Origin: Desulfobulbaceae bacterium
GTDB lineage: Bacteria; Desulfobacterota; Desulfobulbia; Desulfobulbales; Desulfocapsaceae
Direction: 5' to 3'
Assembly: GCA_026988015.1 (NCBI GenBank)
Contig: JALSMA010000078.1
Coordinates: 20,153-84,152 of the forward strand
DNA length: 64,000 nt
The position numbers were made by a program, and so were the translations under genes. The notes beneath the pieces were generated by a model that saw nothing but the letters and a program-made list of their open reading frames with translations, was not told the origin of the DNA and ran no database searches. Positions 17,628 through 27,438 of the stretch are shown here, piece by piece. Numbering within the stretch: position 1 is the stretch's first letter; the number at the start of each line of letters is the position of its first letter.

Positions 17628-19226
17628 CTACTTTAATCCGGCGGCTGCAAGGAAATCCCCTGCCAGGGTCCCAATAGTCCCTTTTTGTTTCATCACAGAC
17701 AAAAACTTTGTGGACAGAAGTTTGCCAAGCTGCACCCCTTCCTGATCAAAGGAATTGATGTTCCAGCAAAACCCCTGGTACACTATTTTTGCCTCATAAA
17801 GCGACAGCAGTGCCCCCATGGATTTAGGAGTGAGTCGGTCTGCCATGAGGATCACACTGACCCGGTTCCCGTCAAAGTTCCTGTTAGGATTAGAATCTTT
17901 CCTACCTGTTGCCAAGGCAACAGATTGAGCCAAAAGGTTCGCTAGAAGTTTCTGTTGAGAAGTGCTGCCTTCCACCTCCACATCAACATTACGCTGACTG
18001 CGCCTGAATCCAATGAATTCCACAGCCACATACTCTGTTCCCTGGTGAAGAAGCTGATAAAAGGCATGCTGCCCGTTTGTACCTGGTTCGCCCCAGACCA
18101 CCGGCCCGGTTTTCAACTGAACCCTCCCGGCACTTCTCTGCACACTTTTCCCATTTGACTCCATATCACACTGCTGCAAGTGAGCTGGAAAACGGTGCAG
18201 TGGTTGGCTGTACGGCAATACAGCCAAAGTCTCCATTCCCAGAAAATTATGGTTCCACACTCCGAAAAGAGCAAGAAGGAGTGGCAGATTTTCACGTATA
18301 TTTCTCTGCTCTGCGGCCACATCCATCAATGCCGCCCCCTCAAGAAACTCAAGCAGCAAATCATAGCCAAGAGCAAAACCCAGCATAACCGCGCCTACCA
18401 TAGAGGTGGAACTGAATCGCCCTCCAATATAGTCATACATATAAAACGTTCGCAGGTAACGATCAGGATCATCCATGGGACTCGACACACCCGTCACAGC
18501 CACACAGTGTCGCGAGGGGTCAAGCCCCTGACTCTTAAGGGCCACACGCACGCGCTTTTCATTTGTATGGGTTTCAAGGGTTGTACCACTCTTAGACACC
18601 ACAAGAATCAGCGCCCTAGTAAGATCAACCTTTTCCAGCACCGCAGCACAATCATCAGGATCCACATTGGAAATAAAAAACACTTCCCTGTCTGGTTCTG
18701 TATACGCCCTCAAGGCTTCATACATTGCCCTGGGGCCAAGATCAGAGCCACCGATTCCAATCTGCACAAGACTTGTAAATGCCTCACCTTCTGCATTACA
18801 AATGGTACCATCTTTCAATTGAGAGAGAAATGTTCTCAGCTTTTCCAGCTCTATCTTCGCATTACTGGTAGCCTCTACGCTGGCAGGAGAATCTGAAAAA
18901 AAATCCCGGCAAGCCGTATGGAGAACCTGTCGTTCCTCCGACGGGTACCCCTCTATCCTGTTCATGACTGCACCTGCCCGCATCTGGACAAACTGCTCAA
19001 TCAGCCCACACTCATCAGCCAGAGATTGCAGGGCACTGAGAACCTCAGCATCCACACGCTGACACGGATAGAGAAGATCAAATAGCGGACCCTGACACAC
19101 ATAACGCTCAAACCGCGACGAATTCAAGACCCCTTCGGCAGTCAAATCGCAGGCTTTCGAAGACAGCTTTTCAAGCTCATCAAAGGCCCTGCACTCAAGT
19201 ATGGATTTCCAATGTTGTATAGGCAT
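17628..19226 (-). CDS. pgi: Glucose-6-phosphate isomerase
   Basis: Pgi interconverts glucose-6-phosphate and fructose-6-phosphate. The 532-residue protein has the SIS-fold motifs IGIGGSDLGPRAMYEALRAY (about residue 156), VVSKSGTTLETHTNEKRVR (about 209) and GGRFSSTSMVGAVMLG (about 267), and the length is normal. It lies 8 bp after rpe. With rpe it supplies gluconeogenic and pentose-phosphate intermediates. The 281-bp gap before dsrA holds the dsr promoter, so the two are likely separate units. Confidence 0.95.
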   Translation of the reverse strand: MPIQHWKSILECRAFDELEKLSSKACDLTAEGVLNSSRFERYVCQGPLFDLLYPCQRVDAEVLSALQSLADECGLIEQFVQMRAGAVMNRIEGYPSEERQVLHTACRDFFSDSPASVEATSNAKIELEKLRTFLSQLKDGTICNAEGEAFTSLVQIGIGGSDLGPRAMYEALRAYTEPDREVFFISNVDPDDCAAVLEKVDLTRALILVVSKSGTTLETHTNEKRVRVALKSQGLDPSRHCVAVTGVSSPMDDPDRYLRTFYMYDYIGGRFSSTSMVGAVMLGFALGYDLLLEFLEGAALMDVAAEQRNIRENLPLLLALFGVWNHNFLGMETLAVLPYSQPLHRFPAHLQQCDMESNGKSVQRSAGRVQLKTGPVVWGEPGTNGQHAFYQLLHQGTEYVAVEFIGFRRSQRNVDVEVEGSTSQQKLLANLLAQSVALATGRKDSNPNRNFDGNRVSVILMADRLTPKSMGALLSLYEAKIVYQGFCWNINSFDQEGVQLGKLLSTKFLSVMKQKGTIGTLAGDFLAAAGLK

Positions 19227-19234
19227 ACGCAGCT

Positions 19235-19915
19235 TCAGCCCCGTTTTCCCTTCCCCTGTTCTGCCAGGCTCCGCATCTCTGCAATAACCGGCGCATATTC
19301 AGCACAGCCATATATGGCGGAACCAGCCACAAAGATATTTGCTCCAGCTTCAGCCACACGCGATATGGTGGCTGGACTGATCCCCCCGTCAATTTCAATC
19401 CCAACTTCAAGACCAAGAGCATCAATTCTTTTTTTCAAGGTATCTGTCTTGGCAAGGGTGGACTCAATAAAAGACTGCCCGCCAAAACCGGGGTTAACGC
19501 TCATCAGCATCACCAGATCAAGGTCTTCAAGAATATAATCAAGGCTGGACAGGGGGGTTGCAGGGTTGAGTACGGCACCCGCTTTTTTTCCAAGCTCTTT
19601 TATCCTTGAGACCGTTCTGTGCAGATGAGTACAGGCTTCCACATGGACGGTTATCCAGTCGGCACCGGCTACTGCGAAGTCATCTATATAACTGTCCGCA
19701 TCGGTGATCATCAGATGCACATCAAGGATTTTTTCTGTTGCAGTCCGTGCGGCTCTGACCACAAGGGGACCGATGGTAATATTTGGCACAAAGTGCCCGT
19801 CCATGACATCGATATGAATAATCTCAGCACCAGCCTGATCAACGGCTGCTATTTCTTCCCCTAGGCGGGTAAAATCTGCTGATAAAATTGATGGTGCAAA
19901 TTGAATTTCAAGCAT
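19235..19915 (-). CDS. rpe: Ribulose-phosphate 3-epimerase
   Basis: Rpe converts ribulose-5-phosphate and xylulose-5-phosphate. The 226-residue protein shows LSADFTRLGEEIAAVDQAGA, IDVMDGHFVPNITIGP, VMLMSVNPGFGGQSFI and IDGGIS, with the metal-binding His and Asp residues of the family. Length is typical. It lies 32 bp after dprA and 8 bp before pgi, so dprA-rpe-pgi look co-transcribed. Confidence 0.96.
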   Translation of the reverse strand: MLEIQFAPSILSADFTRLGEEIAAVDQAGAEIIHIDVMDGHFVPNITIGPLVVRAARTATEKILDVHLMITDADSYIDDFAVAGADWITVHVEACTHLHRTVSRIKELGKKAGAVLNPATPLSSLDYILEDLDLVMLMSVNPGFGGQSFIESTLAKTDTLKKRIDALGLEVGIEIDGGISPATISRVAEAGANIFVAGSAIYGCAEYAPVIAEMRSLAEQGKGKRG

Positions 19916-19947
19916 AAATGATATACCTCTAATGATTCCTGTTGCTG

Positions 19948-21060
19948 TTATACTATACGTCTGATTTCATCACCTGGCAACATCTCTATCAGCCCATCGA
20001 GCTCAAGCAGAAGCAACAGCTCAGTGACTTTTGCCGAACCAAGACCGGAACTTGCGATCAGGGCATCTCTGGAACTGGGGTACACATCCAGCAGTTCCAG
20101 CAACGTACGGGACTCCGGATCAACACAATCCGCAGCCGCAACACCGGAAGCTTCTGTTTCCAAATAGTGCGTCTGTCCTGTCCCGATCTCCACCAGTATG
20201 TCTTGTGCTGATTGTACCAGCTTGGCCCCCTGCTGCAAGAGCCAATGTGCACCATTACTTTTAAACGAATCAATTTGTCCGGGTACCGCAAAAACATCCC
20301 GGCCTTCGTCCAACGCCATTTCAGCCGTAATCAGTGACCCGGATTTTCTAGCCGCCTCAACCACCACAACACCTCTGCTCAGACCCGAGATAATTCTATT
20401 TCTGGCAGGAAAACGAAAACCATCTGGTTTTACTCCCGGAGGATATTCGGAAACAAGCAATCCTTTTTCACGTATTTCCGAGTACAAAGCACTGTTCTGT
20501 TTCGGGTACACCACATCAATACCGCAACCGAGTACTCCAATGGTTGTTCCACTCTCCACTGACAGTGCCCCCCGGTGCGCCTCACTATCAATACCTAATG
20601 CCAGACCGGAGACAACCGTCACGCCAGCAGAGGCCAATCCTTGAGCAAGTGAATAACTACAGCGCTTCCCGTAGGCAGTTGCAGCCCTGGAACCCACCAT
20701 AGCCAGACAAAGAGACCCAAGCAGCTGAATTTGTCCCTGTACATACAACACTGCCGGCGGATCTGCTATTTCCTTGAGATGCTGCGGGTACTCATCATCA
20801 TCTGGACAGACTGCTGTTGCCCCGCAACCTGCGAGCTGCCCAAGAAGGACTTCCGCTTTTTCACGTAACGGAGCTGGCTCTGCCAAAGCAGCGCTCACAT
20901 TCTTACGCAAGCCACTGCTTTCGAGCCCGGAACCGGCCGCCAGGAAGATCTCATGCGGAGTGGAAAAACGCCCAATCAACTGCGCAATTCCGCGACTACC
21001 AAGCCCTGCCACAAGGCTCAATGCTATCCAGTCAATTACTGATTCTCTTACTGTATCCAT
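19948..21060 (-). CDS. dprA: DNA-processing protein DprA (Smf)
   Basis: DprA loads RecA on single-stranded DNA during transformation. The 370-residue protein carries the Rossmann-like core with MVGSRAATAYGKRCSYSLAQ, VSGLALGIDSEAHRGAL, GCGIDVVYP and VVEAARKSGSLITAEMALDE. A short N-terminal SAM-like region precedes it and a C-terminal winged helix follows (about residues 300-370). The length suits the family. comF at 51.0 kb is the only other competence-type gene here. The gene follows rpoD, after its terminator. Confidence 0.94.
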   Translation of the reverse strand: MDTVRESVIDWIALSLVAGLGSRGIAQLIGRFSTPHEIFLAAGSGLESSGLRKNVSAALAEPAPLREKAEVLLGQLAGCGATAVCPDDDEYPQHLKEIADPPAVLYVQGQIQLLGSLCLAMVGSRAATAYGKRCSYSLAQGLASAGVTVVSGLALGIDSEAHRGALSVESGTTIGVLGCGIDVVYPKQNSALYSEIREKGLLVSEYPPGVKPDGFRFPARNRIISGLSRGVVVVEAARKSGSLITAEMALDEGRDVFAVPGQIDSFKSNGAHWLLQQGAKLVQSAQDILVEIGTGQTHYLETEASGVAAADCVDPESRTLLELLDVYPSSRDALIASSGLGSAKVTELLLLLELDGLIEMLPGDEIRRIV

Positions 21061-21297
21061 AGCAAACAGCGACTCAGTTGGTATCCGTCAATTAACGAGA
21101 ATTTTTCTCCAAATCGAGGCACAAAGAAAATATTACCGCAAATGCCCCGCAGGGAATTCTCCAGAGGCACATATAGTTTATATTTTGAGGATAAATTCCC
21201 ACAGCACCGTCGAGTTCGAGGAAAAAGGCCATTTATGAACAGGTACCTATTCATTTCCCATAATGCAAAACCAACCCATTCCCTCATCCCCAAACAA

Positions 21298-21323
21298 CAA
21301 TCCCGGACAAAAGTCCGGGATTG
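21298..21323 (-). terminator. Rho-independent terminator after rpoD
   Basis: CAATCCCGGAC, a TTTT loop and GTCCGGGATTG form a perfect 11-bp stem, followed on the minus strand by TTGTTT. It begins 25 bp beyond the rpoD stop and separates dnaG-rpoD from dprA-rpe-pgi. Confidence 0.85.
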
Positions 21324-21347
21324 TAAGTACACCTATTTTCACACTGT

Positions 21348-22970
21348 TCAGTCAGTCATAAAAACACGCAACTCATCCACCCGAGAAGGATGTTTCAACT
21401 TCTTAATAGCCTGGGCCTCTATCTGGCGAATCCGCTCCCGGGTCACAGCAAAGCTCTTTCCCACCTCCTCAAGGGTGTGGTCGCAGCCTACATCTATACC
21501 ATAGCGCATGCGAACAACCTTTGCTTCACGTGGGGAGAGGGAGGACATAACTTTGCAGAGACATTCTTTCAAACTCTCCACCATGGAAGCATCATGAGGA
21601 CCAAGGGTGGAGCAGTCTTCAATGAAATCACCAAGAAAAGTCTCCTCATCATCTCCCACTGGAGTATCAAGAGAGATTGCATCTTTTGCTGTCTTCAGAG
21701 CAGCTTTCACCTTCCCCACATCTGTCCCAAGTTGTTCAGCCATTTCCTCAGGAGTAGGTTCCCGGTTTTCTTCCCGGGCAAAATCCTTTGACACCCGCAG
21801 CAGGCGGTTAATGGTCTCTATCATGTGAACAGGAAGACGAATAGTGCGCCCCTGATCGGCTATGCCACGGGTGATGGACTGCCTTATCCACCAAGTGGCA
21901 TAGGTGCTGAATTTATAACCACGATGATAATCAAACTTTTCCACAGCCTTCATCAGGCCAATATTCCCTTCCTGAATCAGGTCAGGAAACTGCAGACCAC
22001 GATTGACAAACTTCTTGGATATGGAAATAACAAGACGAAGGTTGGCACGAACAAGAGATTCTTTAGCATGTTTACTGATATCACGACCAGCCTCAATTTC
22101 ATGGATAACAGCATTCAATGCACGATACCCAAACCCCAGATTCTCTTTCATCTGCAGGCCGATATGAAATTCAAGCTCAGCCGGACTCATCTCAGGTTGC
22201 CCACCATCTGCCGCTGCGAGCTTCTGAGCCTTCAGCACCTCCACCCGCACTCGACGAAAGCGCCGTGACAGATCCTTGAGGTTCGCAGCAATTCCATTAA
22301 TACAGCGGGGACAGATGCTCCTGTCCCGGAACAACGCAGCAATATCAGAGCCAATGGCACTCATTTTCTTGCCAATCTGTTCGATCTTTTTCACATCCTC
22401 AGCATTAACAACCAGCTCCTGCTGTAGTTTTTTCCGCTCTTCCTCCAACCCTATGGCCTTCTCAATTTTACCGAGAAGCCTCTCTTTTTCCTTCTCCACA
22501 AGGGCGGTCTGAGTATCCTGAATACCACGAATAACATTGAAGATCTTAACAGTGTCATCCTGTAATTCCCTGGCAATTTCTTCAAGAGCAGGAATTGCCA
22601 GAGGCGTGGAAAGTACTGCATCTTGAACACGAAGCAGCCCCTCTTCCATCATACGGGCAAGCTCGAGTTCTTCTTCATGACTAAGCAGAGTCAAAGTGCC
22701 CATTTCCCGAAGGTAAATGGACATAGGATCCACCGCATGCTCTGAATCTCGCTTGCTGCTCCTGGCCAGCCTTCGCTGTCCCTGCCGCCTGTCAGTAAAA
22801 AACCCTTTTCGCCTGTCCCCGATCCTGGGGTTGCGCCGGTCTTCATCGATTCCTTCAGGGAGCCCCACTGAACGAACCTCTTCACCTGATTCAAAAATAC
22901 CTGTCAAATCAACCACACCATCGTCTGCCAAATCTGACATCTCACCCTTCACCTGGCCATCATCAACCAT
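21348..22970 (-). CDS. rpoD: Primary RNA polymerase sigma factor RpoD
   Basis: The start at 22970 follows GGAGGGACAAGA; this gives 540 residues. It has region 1.2 ([21 protein letters not shown]), a non-conserved insert of about 180 residues, region 2 ([33 protein letters not shown]), region 3 and region 4 with [20 protein letters not shown] (about 503-522). The N-terminal 85 residues lack the usual acidic region 1.1 and instead include a basic stretch with repeated DRR (DRRNP, DRRKG, DRRQG). Housekeeping role; it is the second gene after dnaG in the classic macromolecular synthesis order. Confidence 0.95.
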   Translation of the reverse strand: MVDDGQVKGEMSDLADDGVVDLTGIFESGEEVRSVGLPEGIDEDRRNPRIGDRRKGFFTDRRQGQRRLARSSKRDSEHAVDPMSIYLREMGTLTLLSHEEELELARMMEEGLLRVQDAVLSTPLAIPALEEIARELQDDTVKIFNVIRGIQDTQTALVEKEKERLLGKIEKAIGLEEERKKLQQELVVNAEDVKKIEQIGKKMSAIGSDIAALFRDRSICPRCINGIAANLKDLSRRFRRVRVEVLKAQKLAAADGGQPEMSPAELEFHIGLQMKENLGFGYRALNAVIHEIEAGRDISKHAKESLVRANLRLVISISKKFVNRGLQFPDLIQEGNIGLMKAVEKFDYHRGYKFSTYATWWIRQSITRGIADQGRTIRLPVHMIETINRLLRVSKDFAREENREPTPEEMAEQLGTDVGKVKAALKTAKDAISLDTPVGDDEETFLGDFIEDCSTLGPHDASMVESLKECLCKVMSSLSPREAKVVRMRYGIDVGCDHTLEEVGKSFAVTRERIRQIEAQAIKKLKHPSRVDELRVFMTD

Positions 22971-23325
22971 TCTTGTCCCTCCAATCTCCACCCTGTTTCC
23001 GCAAAGAAACAGAAGCCAGCATTACTGCAATAAAACTGATTGCCCTTCTCTCCTCCTGTACAATATCGTAATTTAGCAGCTTATTCAATCATTTCAGCAT
23101 AAACAACTAAAAAAAAAGGATATTTAGCAAATATTCCACCTTTCAAGAAAAAAACTCAACTCAATTTACAACACCGCTTCGGCAACTTACAAATAAAGAA
23201 TCCCCGTTACGCCTCAAGTGCAATTCCCCGTGAGAAAACAACAAACAATACAACAGTTAAACAGCATTCCGGGGCCGTCAATGACTTGAGATTATAAAAA
23301 AAAATCCCGCCTATACCGTCGCCGC
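22971..23325. other. Intergenic region between dnaG and rpoD (355 bp)
   Basis: No gene is seen. On the minus strand it is the leader of rpoD. A T-run (GGGATTTTTTTTT) lies just after the dnaG stop but I cannot find a convincing stem before it. The remainder is AT-rich with several weak promoter-like words (TTGAAA and TAAATA around 23120-23155), none convincing. Confidence 0.6.
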
Positions 23326-25182
23326 TCAACCACTGCCCAAAACATTCGCCTGTCGAAGTTCCTGAAGTCGCCTGTCTACACTCATCTTCCGGTTGACCAG
23401 TTGCTGCAGCTCTTCCGGATCATTACGAAGAGCACAGTTGCTGATCAACTCTACCAGCTCGCTGGACTGACGTCGCAACTGCTCCCGTTCCAGCCAACAG
23501 AGGAGTTCATCAAGCTCTTCCTCCGTTCCCCGGCAACTTTCCCCCTCATCAGGTGATGAAGAGCGCAACAAAATATCAGATACCAATACCCGCTCCCCAC
23601 CTTTTGGTAACTTTGCGAGTAGCTCTTCCGGCTCAACCCCGTCATACTGTTTAAGGAGTGCCAGTAATTGCAAAAGCAGTACCTCTCCAATGGTACCACT
23701 AAGGCATTCTCTTAAACCATACTTCTCAAGCTGCAGTGCAGACGAGGGATAAAGCACCATATGGGTCACCAGTCGCTTTTGGGAACCTGACAAAGGGCGT
23801 AATTCTTCAGGCTGGGAAGAATGTCCATACTCAGCCTCCAAAGGAGGTCCCTCCACCGGAAGAGGAATAGACTCCTCAGCTTTAGGCATGGAAGCTCCCA
23901 GTTCCTCAGCAGTAATCCCGATAGATTCACTGAAGTGTGACAACATGAGAGTTCGCTGCAGACTTGATTTTGCTGATTTAATCAGTGGTTGCAGCTCTGT
24001 CACTATCCTGTTCTTGCCGTCAAGGGTCAGTCCATGCTTTTCAACAAGCTGCTGCAGAGCAAATTCTGGAAGGGGCAGGGCATTTTCCAGTAAAACATTG
24101 AGTGCATCCAAGCCCTGTTCCTGAACAAAAGTATCCGGATCATGCCCAGAAGGAAGTAGCGCCACCTTTCCGGCGATCTGCTCACTCAAAAACAGTGGTA
24201 CCGAGCGCATGGCCGCTTTCATTCCAGCGGCATCTCCATCAAAGAGCAGTACACACTCTTCGGCAAATCCCTTCAATAACTTAAGCTGCTGTATGGTAAG
24301 AGCTGTCCCCAGGGGAGCCACCACGTTAGTACAACCATGAACCACCAAAGAGACCAGGTCAAAATTCCCCTCCACCAGGATGGCCTGTTTCCTGCGCCGG
24401 ATCTCATCTCCCTGCTGAAAGAGCCCCAGCAGAGATGCAGATTTACTAAAAACCATACTCTCCGGAGAGTTCATGTACTTAGGCTGCCCCTCTCCAATAA
24501 TACGCCCCCCAAAGCCAACAACCCGTCCCCGTCTGTCGTAAATGGGGAACAACACCCGATCCCTGAAGCGATCATAGGTTCCGCCTTTTTCATTTTTAAC
24601 AAGCAAGCCTGCTTCTATGGCTGCGAGCCTCTCAGCATCATTGAGCTGCGAACCCAGGAAATTCCATCCTGCCGGAGTAGTATCGGGTGAAGGGGCATAG
24701 CCAAGGCCGAATTTCTCCTGAACCTGTGTTGGGATCTGTCTTTGCTTGAGGTATTCTCTAGCTACCTTTGCCTGGGCTTCGTTAATCAGATTGTTACGGA
24801 AAATTGCTGCAGCTTTTTCATTTACTGCATACATGGCCTTGCGCTTCCGACTCCTTTCTCTTTCCTGAGGCGACTGCGGTTTTTCCGGAATCTGCACGTT
24901 GAAACGCCTGGCCAGCTCCTTCAGGGCCGTGGGAAAATCAAGATTGTGATACTTCATCTGAAACTCAAAGACATCACCGGAAGCACCACAGCCGAAACAG
25001 TAAAAAAACTGCTGCCCGGGATGCACCGAAAAAGAGGGTGTCTTCTCATTATGAAACGGACAGCAGCCAAGAAAACGCACCCCTGCCTGTTTCAGTTCAA
25101 CACACTCTCCGATGACCTGCACAATATCTGCCTGTTCCTTTATTCTAGCCGGCAGATCATCATTAAAATCTGAATACCCCAT
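23326..25182 (-). CDS. dnaG: DNA primase
   Basis: DnaG makes RNA primers at the replication fork. The start at 25182 follows GGAAGGAGAT (618 aa); the open frame extends 33 codons further without a family match. It has an N-terminal CHC2 zinc finger (CPFHNEKTPSFSV with YCFGCGASGDVF, about residues 41-70), the TOPRIM core (VGFGGRIIGEGQPKYMNSPE, ILVEGNFDLVSL and LFDGDAAGM) and a C-terminal helicase-binding region. The TOPRIM glutamate motif reads VEGNFDLVSL where EGYMDVI is common; the acidic residues are kept. Confidence 0.95.
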   Translation of the reverse strand: MGYSDFNDDLPARIKEQADIVQVIGECVELKQAGVRFLGCCPFHNEKTPSFSVHPGQQFFYCFGCGASGDVFEFQMKYHNLDFPTALKELARRFNVQIPEKPQSPQERERSRKRKAMYAVNEKAAAIFRNNLINEAQAKVAREYLKQRQIPTQVQEKFGLGYAPSPDTTPAGWNFLGSQLNDAERLAAIEAGLLVKNEKGGTYDRFRDRVLFPIYDRRGRVVGFGGRIIGEGQPKYMNSPESMVFSKSASLLGLFQQGDEIRRRKQAILVEGNFDLVSLVVHGCTNVVAPLGTALTIQQLKLLKGFAEECVLLFDGDAAGMKAAMRSVPLFLSEQIAGKVALLPSGHDPDTFVQEQGLDALNVLLENALPLPEFALQQLVEKHGLTLDGKNRIVTELQPLIKSAKSSLQRTLMLSHFSESIGITAEELGASMPKAEESIPLPVEGPPLEAEYGHSSQPEELRPLSGSQKRLVTHMVLYPSSALQLEKYGLRECLSGTIGEVLLLQLLALLKQYDGVEPEELLAKLPKGGERVLVSDILLRSSSPDEGESCRGTEEELDELLCWLEREQLRRQSSELVELISNCALRNDPEELQQLVNRKMSVDRRLQELRQANVLGSG

Positions 25183-25294
25183 ATCTCCTTCCTGTGAATA
25201 ATGATGCAACTCCTCTCTGGACACGCTATAATCATCTGATAGAATGCCACTGTCAAGCAGATACCTCGACTTCCAATCCAAGGAGAGTTATTGC

Positions 25295-26011
25295 ATGGAA
25301 GATTTTGCAAAAAGCCTGACCTTTGAGGTCAAAAAAGAGATCGCGGACCGCTATTTCGGATTTCGAAAGATCATTGAAGAAGATTCTGATGACTACCAGC
25401 AGGAAGTCATCAAAACAGCCCTCACGCTTGAAAACAAAATAGGCTTTGACCTGCTTCGGATCTACTCACTCCTGCGTACCGATGAACTCATAAAACAGTT
25501 TTACCGGCTCACCGGTCTTGGTGAAGTCCTCTTCTTTGATCCCTATGTCAGCAACTCTGTCACCATTCGGAAGCGTCTCTTTGAGGGCCTTGAACTAAGG
25601 GGTTTTTTCAGTAGATCTCGGTTTTACAACATGTTTTTCGATGTCTACAAATCTCTGTACCAGCACGTGAACGAGTACCGCAAGCAACTCGCTGCGCTCA
25701 TTGAGGAACATGAAGTTATTGAGGAGGAAATTAAGCTTTTTTATCAAAAAAATGATATCAGCGGCATCATGCTCTTTCTCCGCAACCTTGAAGGAAACAG
25801 CCCCACATCCGGATCCATGTCCGGTACCATTGACAGTGGTGGCAGTATCACCATGGAACAAAAGATGCGGATCCATCCCCCGCAACCAGTTGAAAAATTC
25901 CTTCCGATTCTAGAAGAAATCCCCGAACTGTCGACTATTAAAAAAGAACTCACCCGCCTTGTGAAAAGTGCCTATAAAAAGCAACCCGATTTTGACCTGA
26001 AAGATTTATAG
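25295..26011 (+). CDS. Conserved hypothetical protein
   Basis: I do not recognise this 238-residue protein. The start at 25295 follows AAGGAGAG; an in-frame upstream start at 25244 would overlap the dnaG 5' end. It is soluble, mostly helical and rich in charged residues, with LLRTDELIKQFYRLTGLGE near residue 60, a Tyr/Phe-rich centre (FFSRSRFYNMFFDVYKSLYQ) and a low-complexity Gly/Ser stretch around 180. No membrane segment, signal or metal motif is seen. It is divergent from dnaG and 92 bp upstream of htpX on the same strand. Confidence 0.6.
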   Translation: MEDFAKSLTFEVKKEIADRYFGFRKIIEEDSDDYQQEVIKTALTLENKIGFDLLRIYSLLRTDELIKQFYRLTGLGEVLFFDPYVSNSVTIRKRLFEGLELRGFFSRSRFYNMFFDVYKSLYQHVNEYRKQLAALIEEHEVIEEEIKLFYQKNDISGIMLFLRNLEGNSPTSGSMSGTIDSGGSITMEQKMRIHPPQPVEKFLPILEEIPELSTIKKELTRLVKSAYKKQPDFDLKDL

Positions 26012-26023
26012 AATGAAACAATC

Positions 26024-26051
26024 TTGACAGAAATCCGTCCATAATTATTGT
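26024..26051 (+). promoter_or_regulatory. Candidate promoter of htpX
   Basis: TTGACA (26024-26029) and TATTGT (26046-26051) are separated by 16 bp, about 55 bp before htpX. If used, transcription would begin near 26058, inside the left arm of the stem described next, and the stem would be incomplete in that transcript. No sigma-32-like word is obvious. Confidence 0.45.
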
Positions 26052-26097
26052 ATTGCCTCAGGGTATAGGAAGAAAATAAACGTTCCTTGGAGGCAAT
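26052..26097 (+). promoter_or_regulatory. Hairpin that would sequester the htpX ribosome binding site
   Basis: ATTGCCTC (26052-26059) pairs with GAGGCAAT (26090-26097), and AGGAA (26067-26071) pairs with TTCCT (26083-26087) inside it. The GGAGG ribosome binding site of htpX (26089-26093) lies in the outer stem. This arrangement would hide the site in any transcript that starts upstream, for example read-through from the hypothetical gene. See the findings for the caveat about the promoter. Confidence 0.5.
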
Positions 26098-26103
26098 AAA
26101 AAA

Positions 26104-26946
26104 ATGACAAGTATGATAAAAACAGGCCTGCTCATGGCCAGCATGACAGCGGTTTTCATGGTCGCCGGACAGTTGCTGGGTGGCAGTAACGGCATGGTCT
26201 TTGCCCTGCTCATAGCCCTAGGCATGAACTTTTTTGCCTATTGGTTCAGTGACAAAATGGCTCTGAAGATGAGTGGTGCAAGGGAGGTCAGCCCCACTGA
26301 AGCCCCGGATCTTCATGCACTGGTAGCCAAGCTTGCCAGACAGGCTGAGATTCCCATGCCACGGGTGTGCATCATCCACCAGGACACCCCGAATGCCTTC
26401 GCAACCGGAAGAAACCCGGCAAATGCCGCTGTAGCTGTAACCACAGGGCTGATGAAAATACTGTCCCGTGACGAGCTTGAAGGAGTCATGGCCCATGAGC
26501 TGGCCCATATCAAAAATCGGGACATCCTGATCAGTTCCATTGCTGCAACCATGGCTGGTGCCATTGGCTATATGGCCTCAATGGCGCAATGGGCGATGAT
26601 CTTCGGGGGCGGACGGTCAGACAATGATGAGGGTGGCGGCGGATTATTTGGAAGCCTTGTAATGATGATTCTGGCACCAATAGGGGCCTCGCTTATCCAA
26701 ATGGCTATTTCCAGGAGCCGCGAGTTTCAGGCCGACGCATCCGGCGCAGCTATCTGCGGCAAGCCCCGTTCCCTGGCATCTGCTCTGCAGCAACTGGAAA
26801 TCCACAACAGACGCAGGCCCATTGATGTCAACCCGGCAACAGCACAGATGTATATTGTTAACCCGTTGTCAGGCGGCCAGTTGGCAAATCTCTTTTCAAC
26901 TCACCCCCCCATGCAGGAACGGATAAAACGTCTCGGGGCAATGTAA
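26104..26946 (+). CDS. htpX: HtpX zinc metalloprotease
   Basis: HtpX is an inner-membrane M48 protease that degrades damaged membrane proteins. The 280-residue protein has two N-terminal membrane segments (about residues 5-50), the zinc motif HELAHIKNRD (about 130) with the distal Glu in SREFQADASGA (about 206), and a further membrane pair around 150-200. ATG 26104 follows GGAGG at 10 nt. The protein matches the family's normal length. The leader holds an unusual stem. Confidence 0.94.
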   Translation: MTSMIKTGLLMASMTAVFMVAGQLLGGSNGMVFALLIALGMNFFAYWFSDKMALKMSGAREVSPTEAPDLHALVAKLARQAEIPMPRVCIIHQDTPNAFATGRNPANAAVAVTTGLMKILSRDELEGVMAHELAHIKNRDILISSIAATMAGAIGYMASMAQWAMIFGGGRSDNDEGGGGLFGSLVMMILAPIGASLIQMAISRSREFQADASGAAICGKPRSLASALQQLEIHNRRRPIDVNPATAQMYIVNPLSGGQLANLFSTHPPMQERIKRLGAM

Positions 26947-27438
26947 AAATGCGGTTACCAGGGGTACAATAAACAACCCAGCTTCTTCAAACGGGGTGGA
27001 ATTGTTTAAGGTACCCCTGAAGCCGTGAAAGCCTGGTGATTTTTTTCTGATAACAGACTGAAATACAGATTTGAAATTCCAAGACAGGGTTTGTTTGACG
27101 AAGTCACTCACTTCCCTTCAGGCGTTGCCGCATTTCCATTTGCTTTTAACAATCAGCCTGCCATATACTATCATTGGTCCCTGTACCATTTCCAGAGGGT
27201 CACATATGTTTACTGTATTACGGAACACACCCCCTATAAAGTTATTGATTTTACAGTTTTTTCAGACTACTTTTTACTTGAGACAACCTGGATCTGTAAC
27301 TATTTGAATATTGTTTTTTTCGATGATCAATCAATATACCGTAAGTACAAGTCACCAGAGCGTCACAGGTCCAAGGTGATGTTCCGGTAACTCCCCTGCA
27401 GCTGCAGGAACCACTGAGAGCATCAGGTCACTCACATT
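26947..27438. other. Intergenic region between htpX and the HDOD gene (492 bp)
   Basis: Apart from the htpX 3' hairpin no gene is supported. Short open frames (up to about 100 codons) on either strand show no family match and no ribosome binding site. A 14-bp perfect palindrome CCTGCAGCTGCAGG lies at 27403-27416, about 22 bp upstream of the HDOD start, and could be an operator. Confidence 0.6.
26959..27019 (+). terminator. Long imperfect hairpin after htpX
   Basis: CAGGGGTAC (26959-26967) pairs with GTACCCCTG (27011-27019), and inside it ATAAACAA pairs imperfectly with TTGTTTAA. It lies 12 bp after the htpX stop and a T run appears about 30 bp further on. It may act as a terminator or a 3' structure. 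Confidence 0.5.

Noticed and set aside
27071..27390. Two overlapping open frames of 78 and 99 codons between htpX and the HDOD gene
   Set aside because: No ribosome binding site, no family match, and hydrophobic/aromatic-rich translation typical of AT-rich intergenic DNA.
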